DNA of 64,000 nucleotides, from contig NMRA01000462.1 in assembly GCA_002633005.1 (NCBI GenBank), positions 289,594 through 353,593 of the forward strand, in the 5' to 3' direction. Positions within the stretch are counted from its first letter, which is position 1; every line of letters starts with the position of its first letter. A program made the translations under genes and the position numbers. Under the pieces are notes generated by a model, which saw only the letters and a program-made list of their open reading frames with translations, was not told the DNA's origin and did no database searches. Source of the DNA: Phoronis australis (lineage: Eukaryota > Phoronida > Phoronidae). This document shows, piece after piece, positions 57,301 to 61,548 of the stretch.

Positions 57301-58535
57301 TCAGTGACAACCCTGAGAGTATATCTTTAATTTTACTTCACTGCTACACACACTCAATTGAGAAAAGACATTTTCGAAATTATTGACATTTCTTGCAATC
57401 AAAACACAAACACAACCTGAATGCAGGGATCGAATTTAGCACAAAAGGGGCTCCTGTACGGTTATTTAGGACAGGACCCCAGAAAAATTCCAAATATGGC
57501 AAACTTTTGAACATCATATGTCAGAAAATGCTGATCGTTTTCATACAAAACACTCAGATACTATGTTTTATGCAGTATTCTCCAAACAGCTGTCATGAAT
57601 TTTTATTTAAATTTTCCACTTGCGTATGAGGTGCTATGAAAGTAGGACTTCTGTGTGATTTTCATGACAAACTCTTAAGTACCACGACAAAACTAAAACA
57701 AAAATATTCTAAAAGTCTGTAACAGCAAGTTCGAAACCTCATCCTGAACATTTACATCAAATAAAATGTGGTGATCATGTTGCTTATGCTGTTGTTTGCT
57801 TTCAATGTACATTCTTTTTGCTAAATTTTACAAAAGACACGATCGTGTGACCCAATTGATGGCAGATTGGTAAAAAGCCAAAAATCAAATTCTACTGTCT
57901 CTTTTCACTTTCAGAAAATATATAGTTTTACCCAGTTAAAATCTATAGTTTTGTAAACATATGGCTAAATGTGCATACTTGTCAATACAGTCCTACACAA
58001 CCTTACCAATTTCACTTGTAGACACTGGGATAAAAGCACATAAATGCATATTAAACAGTATTTGTTTTGAAATAGGCTGCAAACTTGTGAAAAAGCTCTT
58101 GACCAGAAACATGTGTTAGGAAACGAAAATTAGAGAGCTAACTAAAATTCTTTCTTTCATGAATTGATATTGAAACACACAGGGTCAAGCACAGTTCTTA
58201 CAGTATCGTTTGCCAGCCAAGACAATGACGCAAACTCAACACAGGACTGTTAGAGCCGCTGTACTAAACTCCCAGCCATTTCTGTTCCTGTAACATTCAT
58301 CACAACAGGCTAGTCCTACTACATGGCTGTGTGACAATATGCAGTTCACACATAACATGACACACACAAGCTTTCTTGACATTTAAAAATGCCACATCTG
58401 GAAACTGGAACTTACTGAAATTTTATGCTGAAGCCACTCATGTTGTACGCAGCATCACTGAAGAAATGGAGAAACGCGTATCCAGACTGAGTCCTGATCT
58501 CAGGTAGTTTAGCAGCCCTGGGATTCAGCAGGCCA
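24294..58535 (-). CDS. ATRN: Attractin-family type I membrane protein, 24 exons (N-terminus not found), lacking the C-type lectin domain
   Basis: Exon sums give 1076 residues from mid-CUB to stop, with all phases consistent. Order: CUB end (1-40), two EGFs (41-100), six-bladed Kelch propeller (about 105-426), PSI-like modules (426-699), two laminin EGFs (699-795), juxtamembrane domain (795-905), membrane helix (about 908-935), cytoplasmic tail (936-1076). Markers are GYAFLHFFSDAAYNMSGF, LVFGGNTHND, SNAYFASYPYGQC, FFSCFLSLLLVAAIVWKIK and MASRPFASV. Attractins are single-pass proteins that work with the MGRN1 ubiquitin ligase in melanocortin-receptor control and myelin maintenance in vertebrates; the role here is inferred. 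Vertebrate ATRN/ATRNL1 carry a C-type lectin domain between PSI modules; it is missing here. MEGF8 also lacks it but is far longer. A nested antisense lectin gene lies in one intron. Confidence 0.95.
25195..25345 (-). CDS. ATRN: Attractin exon: conserved distal cytoplasmic tail
   Basis: It encodes PSKPSPITLETCSGQKSGVL, TLLIRLPCGDEDHTPNGQTG and LAIASALVTM. This matches PKPIA.EPC.GN.AAVL.V...LPRG....PPGQSGLA.ASAL in mammals. The donor is GTAACT. Confidence 0.95.
26121..26264 (-). CDS. ATRN: Attractin exon: cytoplasmic tail with MASRPFA motif
   Basis: It encodes QMLVQMQHMASRPFASVSID, VTPPDNSLKQLTATPASGVE and TMTRRKKK. MASRPFA is the conserved tail motif of the attractin/MEGF8 family that recruits MGRN1-type E3 ligases. 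The donor after KKK would be GTCTGC, which is poor but the only one matching the phase of the next exon. Confidence 0.9.
26385..26500. repeat. Dispersed repeat shared with 36740-36860
   Basis: The blocks CCCCTTCATACTCAGTCACC, GACTACTC.GGTGATGAATT and GTCATTTTGTCTGAATAT recur at 36740-36860. It lies in an attractin intron. It has no coding content. Confidence 0.55.
27090..27300 (+). repeat. Dispersed 250-bp repeat family, copy 2
   Basis: It shares TACTGCAAATAATA, GGCATCTATACAGTG and TTTTGACAAAATAGAATTTC with the copy at 3605-3880. Its right end (TTGGCCATAATCTGTAT) is the point from which the adjoining 25-bp tandem array grows. Confidence 0.6.
27291..27476. repeat. 25-bp minisatellite, seven units
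   Basis: The unit is GGGCAACATAATCTGTATTG plus TAGAC. Units start at 25-bp steps, with the last ones more diverged. The array lies in an attractin intron about 30 bp past the exon at 27508-27586. Because 25 is not a multiple of 3, minus-strand open frames here read the repeat in different frames and are not genes. Confidence 0.95.
27508..27586 (-). CDS. ATRN: Attractin exon: transmembrane end and stop-transfer
   Basis: It encodes SCFLSLLLVAAIVWKIKLRY, then MLYRRRQ. It is nearly identical to SCFLSLLLVAAVVWKIKQ of mammals, and the basic RRR cluster marks the cytoplasmic face. The donor is GTGAGT. Confidence 0.97.
28290..28530 (+). repeat. Dispersed 250-bp repeat family, copy 3
   Basis: It shares CTCCACTTATTTTGCAGAGA, TTTTTCAAAGGTCTATTACC, ATCACATCTACACA and CTTGTCAGCCATACTG with the other family copies. 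Confidence 0.6.
29270..29540 (+). repeat. Dispersed 250-bp repeat family, copy 4 (diverged)
   Basis: TTTCCAAAATTACTTTTTCA, GGTATAAACC and TCACTGGTCGGCCATACTGC follow the same order as in copies 1-3. The copy lies in the attractin intron to the left of the transmembrane exon. Confidence 0.45.
29594..29652 (-). CDS. ATRN: Attractin exon: transmembrane start
   Basis: It encodes ISFSQQQMMIDLINFFIWFF. IAFSQ....MDLVQFFVTFF is the vertebrate match. The hydrophobic run continues in the next exon. Confidence 0.95.
30727..30878 (-). CDS. ATRN: Attractin exon: juxtamembrane domain end
   Basis: It encodes ATRGDIYYVIGETCGLYEAR, FSHSRYKFATEFENTTFLVD and VYNFTTPIWFE. F...NPNITF.VYVSNFTWPI is the vertebrate equivalent. 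The donor GTTTGT is weak but gives the phase 0 needed by the next exon. Confidence 0.92.
31270..31580 (+). repeat. Dispersed repeat family (relative of 52790-53240)
   Basis: AAGTTACAATGTCCTAAATG, TCTAAATTATCATTGCCTTT, TTTTTGATAGTCCATAACAC and CCAGGGTCCTAAATAACC parallel blocks at 52890-53165 (AATTATCATTTCATTTTTGA, AAGGGTCCTACATAAACATC). It is non-coding. Confidence 0.5.
32201..32211 (+). promoter_or_regulatory. Possible 5'-UTR splice acceptor of the lectin gene
   Basis: TTTTCTTTCAG sits about 105 bp before the lectin start codon and is a strong acceptor, so the mRNA probably begins with an upstream non-coding exon. No TATA box or clear donor was identified for it. Confidence 0.45.
32317..32836 (+). 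CDS. C-type lectin exon 1
   Basis: The ATG at 32317 opens a hydrophobic leader (LTSMLIAAGTLSLLCKSA). The exon ends one base into a Gly codon at donor GTAAAT. Translation past the donor runs 29 more codons to a stop without completing the lectin fold, so splicing is needed. Confidence 0.9.
32317..33969 (+). CDS. Secreted single-domain C-type lectin, nested antisense in attractin intron
   Basis: There are two exons, 32317-32836 and 33854-33969 (GTAAAT...TTACAG, phase 1), encoding 211 residues. Residues 1-22 form a signal peptide; 25-70 are a polar, helix-prone stalk with an NQT sequon; 85-211 form the C-type lectin domain. Six cysteines (85, 97, 114, 180, 200, 209) fit the long-form pattern. 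WTWTESRERFTYTNW and KWDDDDC are fold landmarks. The calcium/sugar tripeptide (EPN or QPD) before the second half is absent: NWFG runs straight into YHDKECAQF. The family includes secreted immune and biomineral lectins; the ligand is unknown. It is not obviously derived from the attractin lectin domain. Confidence 0.9.
33400..33760 (-). repeat. Dispersed repeat in the lectin intron (relative of 57450-57840)
   Basis: Blocks GACCC(T/C)AGAAAAAT(G/T)CC, TATTCTCCAAAC-like, GCGT(G/A)(A/T)GAGG.GCTAT and GATTTTCATGA are shared with 57450-57840. The order is reverse to 52790-53240, suggesting one family in both orientations. Confidence 0.5.
33854..33969 (+). CDS. C-type lectin exon 2
   Basis: The acceptor GGTTACAG is followed by YHDKECAQFYYNPFNSMHRK, then WDDDDCSTYKTYFVCEI and TAA. 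This is the C-terminal half of a C-type lectin domain, with the last three conserved cysteines. Confidence 0.9.
34020..35310. repeat. Long internally repeated element, copy 1 (about 440-bp period)
   Basis: Phrases GGCCACTAGGTGGTGCAAA, TGCCACTAGGGGGCACAC and CTGCCACTAGGAGGC recur in that order at about 34100/34250/34375, 34540/34680/34825 and 34990, each with GATACAG(A/C) nearby. The right end carries GACGCCGGACGCCCAGACAG. There is no long frame. The same family is at 42860-43990. The lectin gene's poly(A) site may lie inside it (AATAAA at 34325). Confidence 0.75.
35922..35991 (-). CDS. ATRN: Attractin exon: juxtamembrane domain
   Basis: It encodes SDKDVEFMIKCSKYALLNIT, then IRT. This corresponds to the DLD.FINAS.NFNLNITW segment of vertebrate attractins. 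The acceptor is GTTTCAG and the donor GTGAGA. The next intron holds the antisense lectin gene. Confidence 0.88.
36331..36396 (-). repeat. tRNA-like SINE head
   Basis: On the minus strand, GAGGCCCAGTGAGATAAGTG (A-box-like) is followed by GTAGGTTCAAGTCCCACCGG (B-box GGTTCAAGTCC). The spacing is tRNA-like. No full cloverleaf or flanking stem is convincing. Confidence 0.55.
36740..36860. repeat. Dispersed repeat shared with 26385-26500
   Basis: TTCCCTTCATTTTCAATCAC, GACTACTCGGATGGTGAATT and GGTCATTTTGTCTGCATAT match the other copy in order. It is non-coding. Confidence 0.55.
37200..37294 (-). CDS. ATRN: Attractin exon: juxtamembrane domain start
   Basis: It encodes YNLTTDFRFTFNLSKKTDAF, then FTQISFMNTPTR, matching Y.LLIDYQFTFSL...D.....I.F...P of vertebrate attractins. 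The first base of the Tyr codon comes from the previous exon. The donor is GTAAGA. Confidence 0.92.
37449..37519 (-). repeat. tRNA-like sequence (SINE head or tRNA pseudogene)
   Basis: On the minus strand, GAGTGGCGCAGCGGTTAAGT (A box TGGCGCAGCGG) and GCGGGTTCAAAACCGCCC (B box GGTTCAAAACC, with a paired T stem) are about 30 bp apart. The acceptor stem does not pair convincingly, so it is more likely a SINE head than a working tRNA. Confidence 0.55.
38051..38250. mobile_element. 200-bp foldback MITE
   Basis: The left arm (ACAGATTATTACATGTTCTC, then CTAGAGCCCTCATGTATTTT) is the inverted near-copy of the right arm (AAAATTCACTCAGGCTCTAG, ATAACGACTTCGCCATGTAA). The arms of about 85 bp enclose a short loop. 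It lies in an attractin intron. No coding content is seen. Confidence 0.75.
38701..38847 (-). CDS. ATRN: Attractin exon: laminin-type EGF 2
   Basis: It encodes ACQCIGQAASCDRVTGSCRA, YCRVKGVVGDLCNECEVNSN and YIGNGETCH. This matches the second laminin EGF (C.C.GHA..C...TG.C.C...G..GD.C..CE..NRY.GN). The donor is GTGAGT. Confidence 0.95.
39697..39837 (-). CDS. ATRN: Attractin exon: laminin-type EGF 1
   Basis: It encodes VCQCNGHSTCYDGTSKCISC, ADLTEGNRCERCIEGYYGNA and TAGGKCF. CQCNGHS.C....C..C...T.G..CE.C..GYYG is the laminin EGF motif. The donor is GTAAGT. Confidence 0.96.
40320..40520 (-). CDS. ATRN: Attractin exon: last PSI module
   Basis: It encodes ATQCSELKTCDECQINPSCG, WCDDGTNTGLGKCMEGSNSG, PIMRQADATTVTPDLCPAPH and WFFVDCP. 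It matches C....TC..CL..PGCGWC.DPSNTG.G.C.EGS..GP of attractins. The donor GTGCGT is acceptable. Confidence 0.95.
41013..41201 (-). CDS. ATRN: Attractin exon: PSI module after the missing lectin domain
   Basis: It encodes DKLENYPATCSRPCHGMYSC, ANCTAAHCMWCESERRCVES and NAYFASYPYGQCREWVAQNS, then KCS. CMWC....RCV.SNAY..S.P.GQC.EW is the block that follows the lectin domain in vertebrate attractin. Its phase fits the preceding PSI exon directly. Confidence 0.96.
41769..41907 (-). CDS. ATRN: Duplicate of the PSI exon (probable assembly duplication)
   Basis: The sequence is the same as the exon at 42383-42521 and lies within a 611-bp near-exact duplication that abuts a single N at 41985. It also fits the next exon (41013-41201) in phase 1, so only one of the two copies can be used. 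I regard it as an unmerged contig overlap rather than a real second exon. Confidence 0.8.
42383..42521 (-). CDS. ATRN: Attractin exon: PSI module (right-hand copy)
   Basis: It encodes VASVEQCPAKYSTDCSFRHN, CAYCNASSDCMWVMNRKGSL and MCVNRE. The exon is 46 codons plus one base, entering in phase 0 and leaving in phase 1. An identical exon lies 614 bp to the left; using both would break the reading frame. In vertebrates the C-type lectin domain would follow this module. Confidence 0.93.
42860..43990. repeat. Long internally repeated element, copy 2
   Basis: It shares GACAGAGGGGCAGATGCCAA, AAACAGTAAAAATGGCCA, TGCCACTAGGGGGCACAC and GAAGATACAGAGGTAA with copy 1 at 34020-35310. The right end contains GCCGGATGAACGGTCACCGG. 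It occupies the intron between two PSI exons. Confidence 0.75.
44465..44586 (-). CDS. ATRN: Attractin exon: PSI module
   Basis: It encodes DYSEMCKRVESSCPSCLSTS, then FGCRWCKGGCETGTCRDPHP. C...SC.SC....GC.WC...C is a PSI signature. The donor GTACTG is weak, but using it gives phase 0, which matches the next exon. Confidence 0.88.
45560..45727 (-). CDS. ATRN: Attractin exon: first PSI-like module
   Basis: It encodes SCAAYQGKEACLSATPGIRC, VWSDTQGCVHPDEVRSRFEH and KTLGDYEKHGCKGKT. The pattern C..Y...EAC....PGI.CVW....C is the PSI-type module after the propeller. The donor is GTGAGT. Confidence 0.93.
46852..46916 (-). CDS. ATRN: Attractin exon: last Kelch blade
   Basis: It encodes KLYVFGGFNGLMLNDIYEYT and P. 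This short exon closes the propeller (MYVFGGFNSLLLSDILV-like in vertebrates). Both splice sites fit (TTTCAG, GTTAGT). Confidence 0.93.
47594..47678 (-). CDS. ATRN: Attractin exon: Kelch blade
   Basis: It encodes CDKWYHKDPPNLPWDISRFG, then HTTVVYDG, matching CDxW..LP.P.L..DV.RFGHSAV of vertebrate attractin. The acceptor is TTGCAG and the donor GTTAGT. Confidence 0.93.
48370..48540. repeat. Dispersed repeat (ACTTTTGATTTA family)
   Basis: AACTTTTGATTTAGGCCACA and GGAGACCAGGCTTTAAAAGC link it to 23880-24060 and 26540-26700. It lies in an attractin intron. Confidence 0.5.
48664..48818 (-). CDS. ATRN: Attractin exon: Kelch blade
   Basis: It encodes KIYESSGSSRYLHSVNIINE, MMLVFGGNTHNDSGTSQGAK and CYSNSFLAYDL. 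The block FGGNTHND...GAKC...F.AYD is diagnostic of attractin. The donor is GTGAGT. Confidence 0.97.
49510..49693 (-). CDS. ATRN: Attractin exon: Kelch blade
   Basis: It encodes TFKWKTTSTTGAIVKGGYGH, SSVYDVHQGIIYVHGGYRSL and SAATYVLSDDLYGYNPKTKE. GAIV.GGYGH.SVYD and YVHGGY are nearly invariant in attractins. The donor is GTTAGT. Confidence 0.96.
50030..50290 (-). repeat. SINE-like repeat with tRNA-like head
   Basis: The minus strand has ATTAGACTCTGGGTTCCAGA and TTCGATTCCGCACTGAGG (B-box-like). The rest (CTAATAACTTCAATAAGTCT) matches the family bodies at 13430-13600 and 2540-2760. It overlaps the intron side of the Kelch exon at 50345. Confidence 0.5.
50345..50570 (-). CDS. ATRN: Attractin exon: Kelch blade
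   Basis: It encodes NLIYMYGGLVGSRDIVSELW, SYNINTNEWSQQNITGESPV, GVVGHTAHVVDDVMHVIFGH and SPVYGYVNFVQELDL. YMYGG, ELW.YN...W and GHTAHV are Kelch repeat landmarks; VIFGH.P.YGY is attractin-specific. The acceptor TCGTAG has a poor pyrimidine tract. Confidence 0.95.
50734..51466. mobile_element. 730-bp foldback element with arms of about 310 bp
   Basis: The left arm (about 50734-51050) and the right arm (about 51160-51466) are inverted, diverged copies: ACTAGACTTTTTGTTTGCAA against its complement near 51440, and GTGAATGCAACACATGGTAG against CTACCATGTGTTGC-like sequence near 51195. The spacer of about 110 bp is unrelated. It lies in an attractin intron. Confidence 0.8.
51512..52663. mobile_element. 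TIR element carrying a THAP-domain start
   Basis: The left end (about 51512-51600: TTGCGAGTTT, CTGTGACGTCACGG, AGTGGGGCAAAA) and the right end (about 52575-52663, the inverse: TTTTGCCCC, GGTGACGTCACAG, AAACTCGCAA) form long imperfect TIRs. Just inside the left end is the THAP-like frame at 51680. The interior of about 1 kb has no transposase core. A P-element or Kolobok relation is plausible because both encode N-terminal THAP domains. Confidence 0.6.
51680..51757 (+). pseudogene. THAP-domain N-terminal fragment, broken
   Basis: The frame opens MSKKHCCYGK and meets TGA at 51710, where THAP domains have a cysteine. It continues TSDSHYNTFYRVLY to a second stop. CCYG.C.SD.RY....F is the typical start of THAP zinc fingers in animal transposon proteins. 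Only the first 25 or so residues of about 90 are recognisable. Confidence 0.5.
52790..53240 (+). repeat. Dispersed repeat family, copy
   Basis: GATGAAATCTCAAAAACACT and ACCTAAATTATCATTTCATT are shared with 9340-9390, and the later blocks with 31270-31580. It lies in an attractin intron and is non-coding. Confidence 0.5.
53663..53756 (-). CDS. ATRN: Attractin exon: Kelch blade
   Basis: It encodes RFDIPNRTWKNISPKSALKP, then LQRYGHSAVIYD. The W between blades and RYGHSAV are Kelch hallmarks. It ends on a whole codon before GTAAGT. Confidence 0.94.
54907..55075 (-). CDS. ATRN: Attractin exon: end of EGF region, Kelch blade start
   Basis: It encodes IDCSRPLRDGVWNPVYVKGN, FTPMGRASHRAVVLNEYMWV and ISGSGFGDPGFQNLV. 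RASHRAVV with the following hydrophobic strand and glycines is the first Kelch motif. The donor is GTGAGT after AG of an Arg codon. Confidence 0.93.
55460..55638 (-). CDS. ATRN: Attractin exon: two EGF modules
   Basis: It reads SSNCPKNCSGNGYCNDTTCH, then CNPSWQGEACEIPVCPRNCS, then NHGVCDTVDRKCRCDTGYRG. Two EGF-type cysteine patterns, with the conserved W.G.AC.IP spacer, match the attractin EGF region that follows the CUB domain. Phases fit both neighbours. Confidence 0.95.
56430..57080. mobile_element. 650-bp foldback element
   Basis: Left TTAGCTCTAACCCCTACAAA (about 56468) has its complement TTTGTAGGGGTTAGAGCTAA at about 57013. Left GGTGAATAAATTTCCTAAC matches the complement GTTAGGAAATTTATTCACC near 56979, and TATTGGTCTTTTGTCAACAT matches the complement near 56840. 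The arms extend about 300 bp and nearly meet in the middle (around 56790). Confidence 0.8.
57450..57840 (-). repeat. Dispersed repeat (relative of 33400-33760)
   Basis: It shares GACCCCAGAAAAATTCC, TATTCTCCAAAC, TTGCGTATGAGGTGCTATGA and TGATTTTCATGACAAAC with the copy in the lectin intron. It is non-coding. Confidence 0.5.
58416..58535 (-). CDS. ATRN: Attractin exon 1 of visible set: C-terminal half of CUB domain
   Basis: It encodes GLLNPRAAKLPEIRTQSGYA, then FLHFFSDAAYNMSGFSIKF, the conserved end of the attractin CUB domain. The acceptor CTTCACAG starts with the third base of a codon, so at least one exon lies upstream. The donor is GTAAGT. Confidence 0.95.
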
Positions 58536-60270
58536 CTGTGAAGATGAAAGTATGCAATTTGTTAGCTACTAACAGGCATTATGGATGCAATCTCACCAAT
58601 TTAGGAAACAATATGGCAGAAGGGTAAAATATTATTTTCTCATGTTTTTACAAATGATATACAGTACCACAGTGATGGTTTACTTTATCCAAGTTCTGCA
58701 CCATAGCTACCATAGCTTCAATATTTTGAAAAATTGTGGGCATTCACATGTGCTGGAAGCCCTTGAAAAATGAAAAAAAAAATGAAATCTTCGCAATCAA
58801 GTCCTTAAGTGGTTGGATTTTACCATATCTTTGTAAGGTATTTTATGACTTTCACCAATCAGTCACACTAAATGGCCTGAAGAAATCAATGCCAGAGAAA
58901 GTAAACGACAGTTCTGTTGTCATACGTTCTAACGCCAAATCTGCCACCATCTGCGTTGACAAAGTATCTCATAAATGCATGTAACGAAGAGACTGACAAT
59001 GTGGCACAGCACCATTTCCTGCAGTCAACCACAAGTTTTGTCGCAAATGAGAGCACATGAATCCTTCATCCATATGGTGAATCACTAACGTTGTCGTGTG
59101 ACTTTTCCTATGCAAACTCAGTGGATGCGAGGCTTTTTCATACAGCGAGGATTTTCAGAACCTACTGCCAACACGAATCACACCAGCATTGTCGAACACC
59201 AGATCCACATTGCTTAGTGGAGTATTCGGTTGTTAATTAATCCTGTGAAATTTGACGGAATTCCGAATCCCAACAAATTTGTGTCCCAATGTAAAAAAAT
59301 TTCCTAATAATAATACGCCTGAAAAAATACTAGTACTATGTCCACCAATCATCATATAGAATGATACTACCAATAAGTGATATCCCTGTAATCGAGCCAA
59401 TATACCTCCTGGTTGCCACAACAACATACAGAAGATGTGCCGAGACCTCTTTTCTTACATCAGAATAACGTGTAAATTCATTAAGTGAATGTGTCAGCCA
59501 GGGACTGATCAATAAAATTCCAGAACAATAACCTCAATTATACAATCACAATCGCATTCAAGTCAAGATACTTCCATTAAAAAAATCAAAAAGAAATTCA
59601 TTCTATGGTTAGCATAAAGTAACACAGAGCCAAATTGTGTAAGGTATTAAAACAAAAAGGCAATATTAAGATACCTAATTTAAACTAGTTGTCTACAAGA
59701 TCATTGCCATAGCATGTAAACATGGCATGTCACTGACTTGTTTTTATGCAACACAACACGCCCAAACACCTTGTATAACACAGCTCATATCAGACCTTAT
59801 ATTTATATTGAATAGTGACGTCACATACAGTTTAATAGTGAGTGCTTTACAATGTGGGAACATGTATAAGATGATGACACCAGTTAAAAATGTAGTTTGT
59901 AAAGGACGATCTATTCACAATCATAATGGCTTCATCTCATCAGAAGAAGGAAGTTGATAATACATGAACTTACACAATCGTCTACTCCCTACCAAAAATG
60001 AAACGTGACCCTACATCACAATAAAAATCACAAGTCTACCTAATTTCAAAATTGCACTCTCCAAGGGAAATAATCGATTTTCTCCCACACTTAATGTTCA
60101 ATTACTGTAGTTTGTTCTTTAAAAACACGAATTTGTCAAATTGTTTGGACACGGGACCCTGAAATTTTCAACACAACCTGATGCTCAATAAAGGAGTGGT
60201 GAAGACTTCATGGCGACAAGTTATATACATTAAAAAGCAGTCAAAAATAGGATGCCATAAACATAAATCA

Positions 60271-60311
60271 CAATAACAATAATAATAATGATAATAATAA
60301 TATTATAATAT
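60271..60311. repeat. AAT/AAC-rich microsatellite
   Basis: An imperfect run of (AATAAT)n with AAC and GAT interruptions. Confidence 0.85.
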
Positions 60312-60654
60312 GAAATGATGCTGCTTAGCAGCAAAAGCGAGTAAAAACTGCAGCTTAATTTTGCTGTAAACTAAAGTATTATTTGTGCTTAAGACGATTA
60401 TTTCAAATCATGTCAGTTAAAGAAGTAACGGAGAGAGATTGTGTAGGTGTCAAAAACTGAGTAAGTACACCACTAAATGTAGTGATTTTAGTACATTCCA
60501 CTTGTGCTCAAACGGTGATCAACCATTGCACCACTATTACGGACATTCAATGTACTGAATAATAACAATAACAGCATAAGCAGGAACATAATGATGCCAC
60601 CAAACCAGAGGAATTTATGCAACCCATAGTAATTATTCAGTTTGCACAAAAATA

Positions 60655-60810
60655 AATGCTAAATCTATACGTTTTCAAAAGCGGGCACCTTTGCTGCAAA
60701 TAGTAAAATAAAAATTAAATGTTGCTTTATGCCACCAGTATAGTTCGAACTATTACGACTCCAAATATTCTTAATTTTCATCTTTATTAATATTTAAGAC
60801 CACTTTTAAC
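60655..60810 (+). repeat. Dispersed 250-bp repeat family, copy 5 (partial)
   Basis: GTTTTCAAAAGCGGGCACCT, TTGCTGCAAATAGTAAAATA and GCTTTATGCCACCAGTATAG align in order with the copy at 27090-27300. Confidence 0.5.
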
Positions 60811-61476
60811 TACAATGCAGCCCACTTAATGACCCTCGGTTTCCATGTAAATTATGACATGCTGGATACGTGAGTTCCGACTTGGAAATGATCACAACTG
60901 TTCCTAAAGCTGATCATACTGGACGCGAGAACCTCGTACAAATGCAAGATCATGCCAAACATTGTCATGCATTACAAACAATGCAAACGATCCCATTAGC
61001 TTTACTTGTGAGATTCTTTCGTCTGTGGTACTCAACCCAGGGAGATATTTGGTTAGATGTGTTGAAATAATGAGAACTTAACAGGTCCTACAGAATTACT
61101 ATGGACGTGTTTTTATTCTTCATTAGATTAATCATGTGATACTGCAGTACATGTAGTTTGAAATCATCCCTTTTCTTTAGTTGGAAGGTAAGACAAGAAA
61201 CGACTCATTTTTTACCACCTGATGCCGAGTTTTGATAGTGCGAATGAATTGAAGATGAATTAGGTTGGTTTTCAGCGAGAAAAAAAGAAAGTACACACCA
61301 TAAGTTGTTCATTTTTAATGTCGATATCCGGGACTATGACGATAAATCAGGGTATAATGAGGATTACTTTACACGGCTTTAATGGGAGATAATTCATTTG
61401 TGGCATTACAAAACAATAAGCAGGATATTCTATTATCCAGTATGGCATTAAGTGGGCTTCACTGTTTGACAGGAGG

Positions 61477-61548
61477 TAGTGTGGTCAAGTGGGTTGGGTG
61501 TCTTAACTCCTGTTCACAAGGTACTATGTTTGAATCCCACTGGTCCCC
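61477..61548 (+). repeat. tRNA-like SINE head
   Basis: GTGTGGTCAAGTGGGTTGGG (A-box-like) and ATGTTTGAATCCCACTGG (B-box-like) lie about 45 bp apart on the plus strand. The acceptor ends do not pair, which argues for a SINE rather than a tRNA gene. Confidence 0.5.

Larger units (their letters stand above)
55639..58415 (-). other. Attractin intron between EGF and CUB exons
   Basis: This 2.8-kb intron contains a dispersed repeat at 57450-57840. A pair of inverted related segments near 56440-56800 and 56800-57080 share, in inverse order, AGGTTGTACTTC, TTAGCTCTAACCCCTACAAA and AATAAATTTCCTAAC, and so form another foldback. No further exon was seen. Confidence 0.65.

Noticed and set aside
24294-58535. 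Assignment to MEGF8 rather than attractin
   Set aside because: MEGF8 also lacks a lectin domain and has the MASRPFA motif, but it has two propellers and many more EGF modules. The exon order here and the FFSCFLSLLLVAAIVWKIK membrane segment match ATRN/ATRNL1.
59160-59240. Minus-strand string LSNVDLVFDNAGVIRVG resembling a short-chain dehydrogenase NAG motif
   Set aside because: It is only about 20 residues, followed by stops; a chance match.
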